NCBI RefSeq assembly: GCF_003086295.3
Contig: NC_092051.1
Location: 75,765,772-75,829,771, forward strand
DNA from: Arachis hypogaea
Lineage: Eukaryota; Streptophyta; Magnoliopsida; Fabales; Fabaceae
Direction of reading: 5' to 3'
Length of the DNA stretch: 64,000 nucleotides
How positions within the stretch are numbered: position 1 is the stretch's first letter; each line of letters starts with the position of its first letter. Under the pieces are notes generated by a model. The model made no database searches and was not told where the DNA came from. It saw only the letters and a program-made list of their open reading frames with translations. Shown in pieces: positions 36,288-48,060 of this stretch. A program made the position numbers and the translations under genes.

Positions 36288-37144
36288 TTAACAAGAGGCC
36301 AGCTGAGAATGATATTGGCAGCAAGAAGCAAGTAGAGGAAAAAGACAAGCAAGACCAAGAGAAGCTCAAGGAGAAAGAGGAACAGCCACAATCTTCAAAG
36401 AAGGAAAAGCAAATCATGGAGGAGCAATCACAAGAACAGAGGAAGATGGTGAAGCCTTACACACCTCCTCTACCACATCCTCAAAGATTTCAGAAGGAGA
36501 GCAAGGATCAACGGTTCCCAAAGTTCCTAGAAGTTTTTAAGAAGCAGAAAATTAATATCCCACTTGCTGAAGCTCTAGAACAAATGCCTCTATATGCAAA
36601 ATTTCTCAAAGAGCTCATCAATAAGAAAAGGAGCTGGAATGAGAAGGAGACAGTAATATTGACCCAAGAATGCAGTGCTGTCATCCAAAGAGGTCTTCCA
36701 CCAAAGCTCAAAGATCCAGGAAGCTTCATTCTATCTTGCACTATAGGCAACAGAACATTCAACAAAGCCCTCTGTGATCTAGGAGCCAGCATTAACTTGA
36801 TGCCTCTCTCATTAATGAAGCAGCTTGCAATAGAGGAACTCAGGCCAAATAGAATGTCACGTCAAATGAAAGACAGATCGCTCAAAATACCTAATGGAGT
36901 TGTGGAGAATTTGTTAGTGAAAGTAGGAGAATTCATATTTCCTGCTGACTTTGTCATTTTGGACATGGAGGAAGAAGGACACAACTCAATCATCTTGGGG
37001 AGGCCCTTTCTAGCCACATCAAGGGCTATAATTGATGTAGAGAAAGGAGAAATGACACTCAGAGTGCATGATGAAAAGATAATCATCAATGTCTTTAAAG
37101 CCATGAGATATCCCCCTGAGAAAGAAGAGCATATGAGAGTATAA
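36288..37144 (+). pseudogene. pol: Protease region of element E2
   Basis: Open from 36416 to 37144 (242 codons), with the same frame usable further upstream after one stop near 36286. It has a Lys/Glu-rich linker, VKPYTPPLPHPQRFQK, the LYAKFLKEL helix, then an aspartic protease with an intact D-L-G-A-S active site (Asp at 36776-36778) and IILGRPFLATSRAIIDV. This is the best preserved protease in the window. A frameshift separates it from RT. Confidence 0.88.
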
Positions 37145-37275
37145 ATGGTGGAAGAAATAGAGAAGGGGTTACTTGAGACCAAAACCCAGGAGGAACAAGA
37201 AGTGGAAACAGAAGTGGAACAAGATTTCTTAGAAAAGGAAGTGGTAGAAATTTCCTCTGAAGGTAAGACAGAGGA

Positions 37276-38769
37276 GAAGCCAAAATAAGAGTTAAAGCTC
37301 TCCCCCCTTATCTCAAGTATGTATTTCTTGGGAAAGCAGAGGCCTTGCCAATAATCATAAATTCTTCTATGAACATAGAAGAAGAAACAAAGCTGATTGA
37401 AGTGTTGAAAGCTCACAAGACAGCCTTGGGTTGGACGATTGATGATATCAAGGGCATAAGCCCTACCATCTGTATGCACAAAATTCTATTGGAGGAAGAT
37501 TCAAGGCCTGTAGTTCAACCCCAAAGAAGGCTTAACCCAACTATGAAGGAGGTGGTTCAAAAAGAAGTGATGAAGCTATGGAATGCTGGGATAATCTTTC
37601 CAATCTCTGATAGCTCATGGGTGAGTCCGGTTTAAGTTGTACCAAAGAAAGGAGGAATGACAGTCATTTCGAATGAGAAGAATTAGTTAATTCCCACCAG
37701 GATAGTTACCGGGTGGAGGATGTGCATAGATTATAGAAGACTGAATGATGCTACAAGGAAAGATCATTTTCCTCTCCCATTCATCGACCAGATGCTGGAA
37801 AGATTGGCTGGCCATGCCTATTACTGCTTCCTGGATGGGTATTATGGGTATAATCAAATAGTGGTGGATCCCAAGGATCAAGAAAAGACTTCCTTCACCT
37901 GCCTATTTGGAGTCTTTGCTTACAGAAGGATGCCCTTTGGGCTATGCAATGCCCCTATAACTTTTCAATGGTGTATGCTTTCTATATTTACTGACATGGT
38001 GGAAAAATTTTTAGAAGTCTTCATAGATGATTTTTTTGTCTTTGGCAATTCATTTGACACCTGCTTGCATCATTTAACTCTTGTTTTGAAAAGATGCCAA
38101 GAAACTAATCTGGTATTGAATTGGGAGAAATGCCATTTCATGGTTCCTGAAGGGATAGTTCTTGGGCATAAGGTTTCAAGTAAAGGTATAGAAGTTGACA
38201 AAGCAAAAATAGAAATCATTGAAAAGCTTCCTATACCTGTTAATGTGAAAGCAATGAGATGTTTTCTTGGACATGCTGGTTTTTACAGGAGATTCATCAA
38301 AGATTTTTCAAAAATAGCAAACCCACTAAGCAATTTGCTAGTGATTGATAATCCTTTCATCTTTGATGACAATTGCAAGCATGCCTTTGAATTGCCTTTT
38401 GAACTTATGTGTGATGCAAGTGACTTTGCAATTGGTGCTGTATTGAGGCAGAAGAAAGACAAACTGCATCATGTTATATACTATGCTAGCAAGGTGTTGA
38501 ATGAAGCACAGAAAAATTATACCACCATTGAGAAAGAGCTCTTGGCAATTGTATATGAATTTGATAAATGTAGACAATACTTGATTAGTTCAAAGGTTAT
38601 AGTATATACTGATCATGCTGCTCTCAAGTTTCTCATGTCTAAACAGGATTCAAAGCCAAGGCTAATTAGGTGGGTGTTGCTACTACAAGAATTTGACATT
38701 AAAGTGAAAGATAGAAAAGGGAATGAGAATCAAGTGGCAGACCATTTGTCAAGACTATCACAAGAAGCT
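37276..38769 (+). pseudogene. pol: Reverse transcriptase-RNase H of element E2
   Basis: RT motifs in order: [48 protein letters not shown], catalytic FIDD (38020-38031), GIVLGHKVS and [19 protein letters not shown]. RNase H follows ([50 protein letters not shown]). Stops lie at 37633 and 37684. About 18 residues between RT and RNase H (before [10 protein letters not shown], at about 38391) are missing in frame compared with H and B. Confidence 0.9.
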
Positions 38770-39858
38770 AACCAAGCTCCACATTCAGTGAACGAAAGCT
38801 TTCCAGATGAACACCTTTTGCAAATCCAACACGCTCCCTGGTTTGCAGACTTTGCAAACTACAAGGTTGGAGGGAAGATTTCCCAAGAATTCACCAAGCA
38901 ACAAGTAAAGAAGCTGCTCAATAAGGCCAGGAAATTCTTATGGGATGAACCATTCTTATTTAGGAGGTGTCCAGATGGAATGATTAGGAAATGTGTTCCT
39001 GAAAGTGAGATGAAAGACATACTATGCCATTGCCATGGTTAAGCTTATGGTGGACATTTTGGGCCAGAAAGAACAGCAGCCAAAGTACTTCAAAGCGGAT
39101 TTTATTGGCCAACCATATTCAAGGATGCTAGAGAGTTCGTTCATCAATGCAATGAGTGCCAAAGACCTAGAGGATTAACAAGAAGGAATGGGATACTTCA
39201 AAACTACATCTTGGAGGTAGAACTCTTTGATCTTTGGGGCATAGATTTTATGGGCCCTTTTCCACCTTCATATTCTTTCAAATACATACTTGTGGTAGTA
39301 GAGTATGTCTCAAAGTGGGTGGAAGGCATGGCAACAACCAACTGTGATGCACAAATTGTCCTTCAATTCCTTAAGAAGCACATTTTACTAGATATGGAGT
39401 ACCTAAGGGTCTTGTCAGTGATGGTGGTAGTCATTTTTGCAACAAATAGATGGAGAAACTACTTCACAAATACAGGGTGATGCATAAAGTGGCCACACCA
39501 TATCACCCACAGACCAATGGCCAAGTAGAGCTTGCAAATAGGGAGTTGAAGAGGATTTTGGAGAAAACAATGAGGAACACAAGAAAGGATTGGGCCAGAA
39601 AATTAGAAGATACTCTATAGGCATATAGAACAGCATTCAAAACTCCTATTAGAAAGTCTCCTTTTCAGTTGTTATATGGCAAATCTTGTCACCTTCCTGT
39701 AGAGCTTGAGCATAAAGCTTTCTGGGCCACTAAACTTCTCAACCTTGATTCTCAGGCAGCAAGAGAGAAGAGGCTATTACAATTAAATGAGTTGGATGAG
39801 TTTAGACTAGAAGCCTATGAAAAAGCTAAGATATACAAGGAAAAAGCTAAGAGGTGGC
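38770..39858 (+). pseudogene. pol: Integrase of element E2, cut by F
   Basis: Contains the HHCC domain (GGHFGPERTAAKVL, CNECQ), [13 protein letters not shown] with the first catalytic Asp, the SDGG region shifted in frame after about 39385, and GQVELANRE with the catalytic Glu. Stops lie at 39040 and near 39617 (TAG for Trp). Sequence ends at AKRW, where F inserted with a GTGGC duplication. The expected continuation (WHDKR...) is found at 1413, at the other end of the window. Confidence 0.88.
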
Positions 39859-40673
39859 TGATGAACGTAAATATTCTTATGCCGGTTAGAAACTAGTGAT
39901 GAATCCGATCGTGAGTATAGTCTAACCAACACACAAATACCGTATCAAACAATTCTAATATCTATGACTGAGAGTATTGATCCCAGGTTGTTCTCCCTAG
40001 GAATTGCTTTAGAGTGTGCATCATTGATTAGGAAAGCTTTTATGGTTTTGAGAATTGGTACAAGAATTCAAACTAGCAAGGCAATCAATAATTAATTGAA
40101 ATAAAAGCCTTAGCCAAGGGTAAGCATTGGAAGTTCCATCATTATGGTCTCCTTCAATTATGATAAGAATTAATTGTTGCTTCACTTAGTTAACCCCCTA
40201 ACAATGGAGGAAAGTCAAATGAGAGTAACTAACTTGAGTCACAAGTCCTAGTCTCATCCTAGGGAAGTCTAGCTTTAGTGCACTCCAAGTCAATTAGCAA
40301 TTCTCAACTCATAATCTATAATTGATATCAACTATTTAAGTGTCTCTAATAACTCAACCCCTAAGCCAAGTGAGAGAAATCTGCTCCATAGCTAAGGTTG
40401 TCATTATCCCAAATAATTGGTAGGAAATTATAGAAAACATGATGTAATTAAAAGAAGAGAATTGAATCAAAGCTATCTAATCCAAACAATCATCAACAAT
40501 CACACAATTGAATGAAACCTCAATTCATTAATCCAAATTCAATGTAACAAAATGAACCAAACCTAGATCTAAGGAATTAAATCAAAAGAACATTAATTAA
40601 GAGTAGAAGAAGAGTAGATCTACACTTGTAGCAAAACAAAAAGTCAATTATCAATGGATCTCACCAAGAATTT
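39859..40673 (-). mobile_element. F LTR, part left of D
   Basis: On the plus strand it starts TGATGAACG (LTR end on the minus strand). From 39999 it matches window positions 1-675. No coding content. Confidence 0.85.
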
Positions 40674-42120
40674 TGATAAACCCCGATTTCGTGATTTATC
40701 TTGTGCTTATTTTAGCGGATTTTGTCACTTTTTCTCATATTTATTCAATGAAATAGCATGATTTTGTAATTCCCCCCTTGGATGGAAGAAATGAGGAGAA
40801 AAGCATACACAAAGGGAGAATGCCTGGAGAAACAAGGATTGGGATTTCACCAAAGGACGCGCACGCGCACCAGGCGCGCACGCGCAGAAGCGATTTCACC
40901 AAAGGATGCGCACGCGTACATATCGCGTCTGCGCGGATTGAGAATTTGACATCGACGCGCACGCGCACATGATGCGCACGCGCCGAAATCCTCACGTGGC
41001 CCACTTGAAGGCAAAATGCTGGGGGCGATTTCTGAGCTGCCCAGGCCCAAATTCAACTTGTTTCTGAGTGTATTTCATGCAAAATTGAAGTCCAAGCAAA
41101 AGGGGGAGCAATTAGTTTTAGCCAACATGAGCCTTTAGTTAGTTTTCTAGAGAGAGAAGCTCCCTCTTCTCTCTAGAATTAGGTTAGGATTAGGTTAGAT
41201 TATTTCAATTTCATGTTTGAATGCTAGGTTTCATCTTGTTCTTTGATAATTTCTCAATTCTACATCTTGACCCTCTTAGTTTTTTTATTCCAATTCCTCA
41301 TTTTGCTCTCTTTTGTGATGATGACTCATGTTGGATTTGTTTACCTTTAATGCAATTTGATGTTGATATTTCCCTACTTGATGAATTGAGTTGTGATCTC
41401 ACTTTTCTTGCAATCAATAGTGATAGACTTTGATATTCTTGCATTTTATGATGTTGATTCTTATTGCACTCCAAGTGTTCGATGAAATGTTCTCTTTAGT
41501 TCTTGAGTAGTTTTATCAACTCTTGGCCTAAGCCAAGGGACTTGAGTGATCTTGAGTTTTTGGACGTAATGGATTTGGTAATTTGAGAACCCTGTGTGAT
41601 CAATTTGAAGCTCATTGACGCTAACCCACTACTAAGCTAATTAGTAGATAGGTTAGGACTTATGGGTGGATGTGATTAGGCCTAGTTGACATACTTCCGG
41701 TCTAGGAGTAAATGTTACGTACTTAAGGCTTCGAGAAGTAGACTTAATGGGTTGGCCTTTCATAATTATCAATAGTCGGTTTGTTAACTGGGATGGTGAC
41801 CTCATGTACCCAAGTCTTAGCCAAGAGTTCCTTATTTTGCTTTCTTTATTTACTCGCTCAATTTACTTTCTTGCCATCTCATAAACAAAACCCCTTTCTT
41901 TTTACCCCATTATAGCCAATACACATGCACTCCATTGCATCTTAGGGAGACGACCCGGAGTCCAAATACTTCGGTTAATTTTTATTTGGGGTTTGTTATT
42001 CGTGACAACTCACTCAAATTTATTTTTGCATGAACGGACTCTTGTTTGGTTTAGAAACTATACTTTACAACGAGAACTCATTCATTTGTGAATTCTAAAC
42101 CATCAAAAGTTTGTTCGTCA
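40674..42120 (+). mobile_element. 5' LTR of element D
   Basis: 1447 bases, starting TGATAAACCCCGATTTCG (GATAAA/TTTATC fold-back). CG-rich block 40857-40984. Compared with the 3' LTR it lacks about 126 bases after CCCCCCTTG, with a shared TTG at the break. Confidence 0.9.
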
Positions 42121-42123
42121 AAA

Positions 42124-42141
42124 TGGCGCCGTTGCCGGGGA
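42124..42141 (+). promoter_or_regulatory. Primer binding site of element D
   Basis: TGGCGCCGTTGCCGGGGA, complementary over all 18 bases to the plant tRNA-Asp 3' end (TCCCCGGCAACGGCGCCA). Confidence 0.9.
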
Positions 42142-42278
42142 TGCTCAATGGTGCTATGTTATTGGTTATTGTACATATTGTGAATAGCTTGAACTTTGGT
42201 TTGTTTGTCAGTTTTTACTAGTTAGGATTTTATTTTCTTTATTTCTTATTGCCTTTTGTCTTTATTTTCTATTTCATT

Positions 42279-44153
42279 ATGAATTCTCACCCTTTTGGCT
42301 ATGAGTGTAGTTCAAACTATATTGTAGGAGATGGAAGCTCCAATGAGGATATGCATCAAGGATTTGGAAATCAAGGATTGGAGGAACTTCAAGCTTATGA
42401 ACAACCTTCATGGCAACAACCTCCTACGAACTCCTATGGGTATAATTCTGATCTTAATGTGTACCAGTCCAATGTGTGTGATGACCTTTATTGTGGTTGT
42501 TAACCACAATCATCATATGCATGTGACCCCATTCCCCAATATAGCTACGCATCATACTCGCAAGCCTCAAACCAATATTCCACTCTACATGACCATAATT
42601 CATGCATACCATATCAACCACTGTTCGAATCATATATAGAACAACCACCATTCCAATACCAATATTCCCAAGAACCACAAATTCCACATACACCACCTTA
42701 AGAACTCCACAAATATGAACCACCTTTCGATTACAACAATCTTCTCTTAACCGATGAACCCTGTCTTTTAACACCACCACCTCCCAACGAAGCCTTCATA
42801 TCAGAACTGAGAGACCTTGAATCTCGCATCTTGAGGCGACAAGAGGAGGATGAAACTAAGTTTAAGGAGCTAAGAGTAAAGATAGCTAGCATGGTAGAGA
42901 CTGTGAATCACTTAACATCTCACCTAAGTTCATGCACTTTGAGTACCCCCATCGTTGAATGTGGAGAGACAAGCAATAAGTTTAATGAGTATGTGAATTT
43001 AAAGCTCCATGGTGAGGAAGGAGAATTGAAGCAAGAAGGACAACAAGAGGAGAAGATAGAGATTAGTGCACAAAAGGAAGTAGTGGATGGATGTTTAGGA
43101 TACGTTGAGCACATAAAGGAATCTCGAATCAAAGAACTCTCTTCCAAGAAGCTTGGAGGGGATGTTGCAGAAAATAGTAATGTTACGGAAGTAAACAAAA
43201 AGTTGGAGGAAATTGGTCAAGAAGTGGGTTTCATCACTAGTGATTTTTTGCCCATGTTGATTAACCCCCTTGACGATCTTGTTGAACCTTTCCCCAGTGG
43301 ATTAGGAAGCAAGGTTGAGGAAGACTTGAACGCTCCAAGGCCTACTGAAGATGAAGAACTGGGAGAAGTATTCCAAGCAACAAACGCTCCTATTTATGAT
43401 GATTCCGAATCAACATGTGATCCTTTCGAGTTTGAAGAGTCCTTCCTCAAATTGTCTAGATTCGATGATGAGGTAGATTTTACCTTGCCTCCTATCTATG
43501 ATGAGAGTGATGGGGAAGAAATAGAAGAAATTGGTGAAGAAGGATGTAAACTTGAGGAAGCTTGGCATGATGAGGAATTTGAAGAACCTCGCCAAGTGGT
43601 GGAAACCTTTAGAAGAAGATGGACGGGAGTAGAACATGCTTTATCAAGATCTTTGGGAACCCGTCCACCTAATTCGTCATCCAATCCTCCGCTTGAGTGG
43701 GTAAAACTTCTAACTCTCAGCTTTATTATCCTACTTGAGTATGGTTTGCTCGAAACGGATGGCCAACATAGGGCGCTTTGTGGAATTAAGCGAAAGAGGA
43801 GGATGTTTAGTGGTTGGCGTTCTAAATCTAGGCTCATTATGGTGGGAAGCTCGAAATTGGAGAGCATGGATTGGTGTAATGCTCAAGTAAATGGGTCTAG
43901 GAGAGTAGTTTGGTGCTTCCATGAGAATTCTACTTTCTCGTCACCCGGACAAAGCCAAGGCAATCAAATAGAAGATGGGTGCGAGGACAAGATATGGGAT
44001 CCTGGATTATCCTATCATAGTCAATTTTGGGAGCTCACGCCTTGGAAAGGACCTCACCAAAGCTTAAGGAAGAAAGTTGGAACATCTGACAACCGATTGA
44101 AAGACAAGCAGTCTTGGAGGTTCAAGGATGGATACAAGCATAAGCCACCTTGA
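42279..44153 (+). pseudogene. ORF1 of element D, unknown function
   Basis: One frame from ATG 42279 (MNSHPFGYE) to the stop at 44151, broken only by TAA at 42501 and 42699, both probable CAA changes; the last 484 codons are open. The N-terminal third is rich in Tyr, Gln and Pro (YEQPSWQQPP). Next comes a helical part (SELRDLESRILRRQEED). Residues around 43300-43600 are strongly acidic (DGEEIEEIGEE). The C-terminal part has RRWTGVEHAL, KRKRR, repeated Trp residues and ends FKDGYKHKPP. It is homologous to ORF1 of A over its full length. I recognise no known catalytic or capsid motif. It replaces gag-pol in a non-autonomous element. A structural or packaging role is only a guess. Confidence 0.8.
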
Positions 44154-44168
44154 TAAGAAGCCCCCGAT

Positions 44169-44218
44169 GTCCAACTTAAGGACTTAAACTAAAATTGCTT
44201 GGTGGGAGACACCCTACC
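44169..44218 (+). other. Post-ORF1 double hairpin, element D
   Basis: GTCC-aacttaa-GGAC (44169-44183) then GGTGGG-AGACAC-CCTACC (44201-44218, one G-T pair), 16 bases after the ORF1 stop. Confidence 0.68.
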
Positions 44219-46638
44219 ATGGTAAACTCTTTCCATTCTCATGAAGATATAATGAATGAATGAATTGAGTTCCATTGTATAGAGTCTTTATTTCTTGGTA
44301 TGCTCTTCTTTACTTGCTAAGTTTTCTATGCATTCTATGCTGTGATAGGGCATGAATCTTTAAATTGAGTTTTTGCTTGAATTGCAAGTTTTCTCAAGAT
44401 GTTTGAAAAGTCCCCTATGTTTCAAAATGTGCTTTAAAGTGCATCTTAGCTAGTTTATAGTCTTGAAGAAGGATGGAGAATTTTGGAGGTCTTTTGATTC
44501 TCTTTCTATAAAAAAAAAAAAAAAAAAAAACCAAAAACCAACCTACGCGCAAGCGCAAGGCACGCGCGCGCGCAGGCTGCCTATTTCGGCTATCTGGGCC
44601 AAAGACCAGAGAGTTGTGCCACTTTTGGGCCAACTTTGTGTCTGTACGCATCCGTGCCGCCCCCTGTTCCTTCATACACGCGTTGGCGTACTTCACGCCC
44701 CCGCGCCCATTCCATAGGCTCATACCATCCACACAAACGCGCAAGGTGCGCACGCGCGTCGATGTGTTTTCGCATCACTCAGGCCAAAGGACCCGAGAGT
44801 TGTGCCAGCTCTGGGCATCTTTTGTGCCTCTGACCGAGCATACCCGCGCGGACGCGCACCGAATGCGACCGCGCCAACCCTTAACTTGCCCGTATACGCG
44901 TAGGCGCATGTGGCGCTTCCGTGCCATCTCCCTATTTTCATCACCCACGTGGACTCACAAGGTACGCGACAACGTGGATTCAAAAAACCCATTTAACCAG
45001 GGACGCGAAGCCCTAGCGCATTCGCGCAATGCCCCCTTTTCGTCCCCAACGTTACATTTCTCTCCCACCACTACTTCTCCTCTCTGTTCATCAACCACCA
45101 GAACTCCGGCGAGCGACCGAGACCACCGCCGCCATCGCCTCTGCCCCCTCCTCTCCGTCTAAGCTCTCTCCCTCTCTCGACAACAAGCCTTCGAGCCATC
45201 CCCAGCGCCACCGCCACCGCCATTATCGTCGGCGCGAACTCAACTGTCACGACGAGCCACCACTCCACTTAACCTTCCCTTTCCTCCGTTCAGCCTCTGC
45301 CCCCAGGTTCTTGCTTCCCCTGTCCCTCATTCTTTTACTGCTTACTGTAATTTATTTAGCTTAGTTAGGATTAGTTTAGTTAGTTAGTTTAGTTTGATTT
45401 AGGTGGTTAGCGAATCTGGGCTGAGTAGTGGATTTAGGTTTGTTTGAACTTTTGCTGCTCTGTGGTATTGCTCTATTTCAGATTTGTTCTGCGCTCAAGT
45501 TATATGTGGTGCTGTATTGTAAGCCATGATTTTCTTTTATCATTGTTTCAAGGAAGAATGCTTGCTGGCTGAGTCAACCCATACTATTTACTGCTGTTTG
45601 TGTTGCTTGTTGGCTTACATGCCCTCTTCTTATGAATTCACATTTGGCTTTTGTCTGTAATTGTTACTGAATTCATGTGAGAATTGATTTAATTGTTTAA
45701 ATTTGGGAATTGGCCAATTTGCTGCTGAAATGCTGCCGGATTTGCCTAACCATGTTCCTTGAATTAACAATGTTTTAATTGGTTTAACAAGCTTTTAGTT
45801 GATGATTTCTGTGTCAATTGGAACTTTGTTGCTAAAAGGGTTTTTGAAATCCTCAAGGGCATGTTTACAGGTTGTTGGTCATGTTTCTAATATTCTCTGC
45901 TTGCTCACAATGCTAACTAGCATATATGCATTGCGTAGTCAAGTAAGTTTTTAATTCAACTATAACCTGAAACTCCTTTGAATTCTTGCGCCTCTTTTGC
46001 GTAACCACACAAGTTTGACTGCTCTCATCTATGTGACCAACTAGTTCGTTATATTCGTACGTTATCTCATTGAGTTACATAGACCATGAGATTTCCAATT
46101 AACATTTGAACTTGTGACTTGTGTGCATTGTTAGAATTGGTGTTAAATGTGCTTGGTTTACTTGTCTCTCAAGATTTTAACTTCACCAACATTGCTAGTG
46201 ATCCTTGCATTGATTGATGGTTTGTTTCACATTGACTGCTTTCTAGCTGCATCATATTTCATTATCAATGACTTGTTGCAATTCATGATTGTGAATATGC
46301 TTGCATCCCTATTTGTACATTTCTTTCGAGTTGAGTCAGTAATCGCCATATCACTAATTTTCAAACTGATTTCTGACTTTAACCTGTTTAACCGCCTGAC
46401 TTATTTTGGTTTTCAACTTAACTCTTTATATCATTCTTTTAGATATGGTGCTTTCTAAGCTCAATGAACAAACAATGTGCAAAATATGGCTTAAATTCTT
46501 GGTTTGAAGTTTGGTTTAAAATCTGAACTCTGTTTGCTTGCATTCCAAGAAATCTCATTTCTTCTTTCGCTTCATGAGTTTGCTTTGCTCTGAGTGTTTT
46601 ATGTTTCATTGGCTATCTACTTATATTATATTATCACT
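44219..46638 (+). other. Spacer between ORF1 and ORF3 of element D
   Basis: Non-coding. A poly-A run (44513-44530) precedes a CG-rich block (44541-45018) with the same motifs as the D LTR (GCGCAAGCGCAAGGCACGCG). 45020-45310 is rich in CCG and CCACC and looks exon-like, but its ORF (45029-45364) has no known domain. 45365-46638 is T-rich without features I can name. Confidence 0.55.
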
Positions 46639-46647
46639 GTTTTTCAG
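46639..46647 (+). promoter_or_regulatory. Candidate 3' splice site before ORF3 of D
   Basis: TGTTTTTCAG ending at 46647, one base before ATG 46649; same arrangement as in B at 17461. The tract is shorter than in B. Confidence 0.4.
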
Positions 46648-46648
46648 G

Positions 46649-48019
46649 ATGTCGGATAAAGGAAAAGCCATAGACACCACTTCCAAAAAGAGGAAGCGCT
46701 CCAAGACCTCTACCCCCTCGCTGTATGCTAACTATGCAAAGAACCCGCTGAATGATGAAGATATAGAAAATCAGTCACTTCCATCCACTGATTCAATCAA
46801 ATTTCCCAACCTCTACTGCGAGCTACGCTTCTCCCGTTATACAAAGAAAAACCTGAACATTGAGAAGAAGCTGAATCTTCCCAATGACGTGAGGCGTGCC
46901 ATAAACGCCCGTATTTCAGAGTTAGGATTGGATTTCGTTGATAGGGACCTAGGAAGGATTAACATTTCATGGGTTAAAGAGTTTTACTGTAACTTCTTCC
47001 GAGTGAACTTGGAATCAATGCACGTAAGGGGTAGAGAAATTATGATCACTGAAGAGGTTATAGCGGATGCACTGCTTTGCAGAGTTGGTACTCCTGAGAC
47101 TTGTGCCTATCAGCAGGCAGATGTGGCTATCCTTTCCATGACCTTTGACTATGAGGCGCTTAAGCGCGTGATTGCTACACCAGATGCTCCCTGGGTGATG
47201 GATGCGAACAACAAGAAGCCCAAAGGGATGCTATCTGCATATCTATCTAGAGAGGCTAGGACCTGGCAGCAGATCTTCGCCCACTACGTCCTGCCTACCA
47301 CTCACTTCTCAGAGATCCCGATGGATATGTTGACTCTGATTGGGTGTGTCATGGAAGGGAAAGAAGTGTATTTCCTACGGCTGATTAGGCATAGCATGTG
47401 GAGAGCTCATATCCGCGGCTTGCTACCGTTTCCTACGCTGGTTACCAGCTTGGCTGAGCTGGCTGATGTCCCCTGGGAGGACGATGACGCGACACCACCA
47501 CCCCCAGATGATGATGAAAAGGAAGTTACAATTCCATGGGGTGGATGGGTGCACGAGAAGCCCTCGACCAGATGTCGCTCTTTGGCTAGAGCGGCAGTTG
47601 AGGCAGCCGGACCTTCTACCTCCACAGCAGCAACATCCTTACCACCACCACTATCAGCACCTGAGCCGACTTATCTGTTGGTGCGGCACATGCTTCGCTT
47701 CATGGTGCGCTTCGAGCGTCGTGTCATGCAACGTCTTAATCGCCTAGACCAGGTGTTTGCGTCACAGGGCATTGAGCTTCCTCCACTCCCAGACTCTCCC
47801 GCCTATGATGAGCAGGACCAGGAGGAGGAGCATACTGAGGAGCCGGTACAACAGGAGGCACCACCAGAGACACAGACCACCGCTCAGGTCCAGCAGCCTC
47901 CTGAGGTCTAGCATGACATTCCTGAGCCACAGCCAGTGCCACCTCCAGTTCCACAGCCCGAGCCTGAGCATGAGCCACAGCCTGGTGCGATTGTTGACCC
48001 CCATCCCGAGTTTCAGTAG
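46649..48019 (+). CDS. ORF3 of element D (plant transposon-type protein)
   Basis: ATG 46649 (MSDKGKAID) is preferred over the upstream Met at 46538 because B starts at the equivalent point after a CAG. The frame is open for 420 codons to TAG 47909, likely a former CAG, after which the same frame continues to TAGTAG at 48017. N-terminal KKRKRSK is a classic nuclear-localisation-like cluster. The domain begins near residue 50 (KFPNLYCELRF), includes WVKEFYCNFF, VRGREIMITEEVI and ARTWQQIFAHYVLP, and ends near residue 270. An acidic Pro-rich part, a helical segment (RFERRVMQRLNRLDQV) and a Pro/Glu-rich tail follow. It is homologous to ORF3 of B and H. No signal peptide or membrane segment. Function unknown; the best preserved ORF in the window. 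Confidence 0.8.
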
Positions 48020-48020
48020 T

Positions 48021-48060
48021 AGCATCGAGGACGATGCTTAATTCTAAAGTGTGGGGAGGT
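48021..48060 (+). other. AGGA hairpin plus polypurine motif after ORF3, element D
   Basis: AGCATCG-AGGA-CGATGCT (48021-48038, perfect 7-bp stem), then TAAAGTGTGGGGAGGT (48045-48060). Same placement as in B at 23853. Confidence 0.77.

Noticed and set aside
45029..45364. 111-codon ORF in CCG-rich segment of D as a host gene
   Set aside because: No recognisable domain and a single short open stretch; kept only as a note on composition.
46538..46648. Upstream Met at 46538 with a hydrophobic N-terminus as the true ORF3 start
   Set aside because: The hydrophobic stretch is translated spacer; the homologous B protein starts at the ATG after CAG, and the basic N-terminus begins at 46649.
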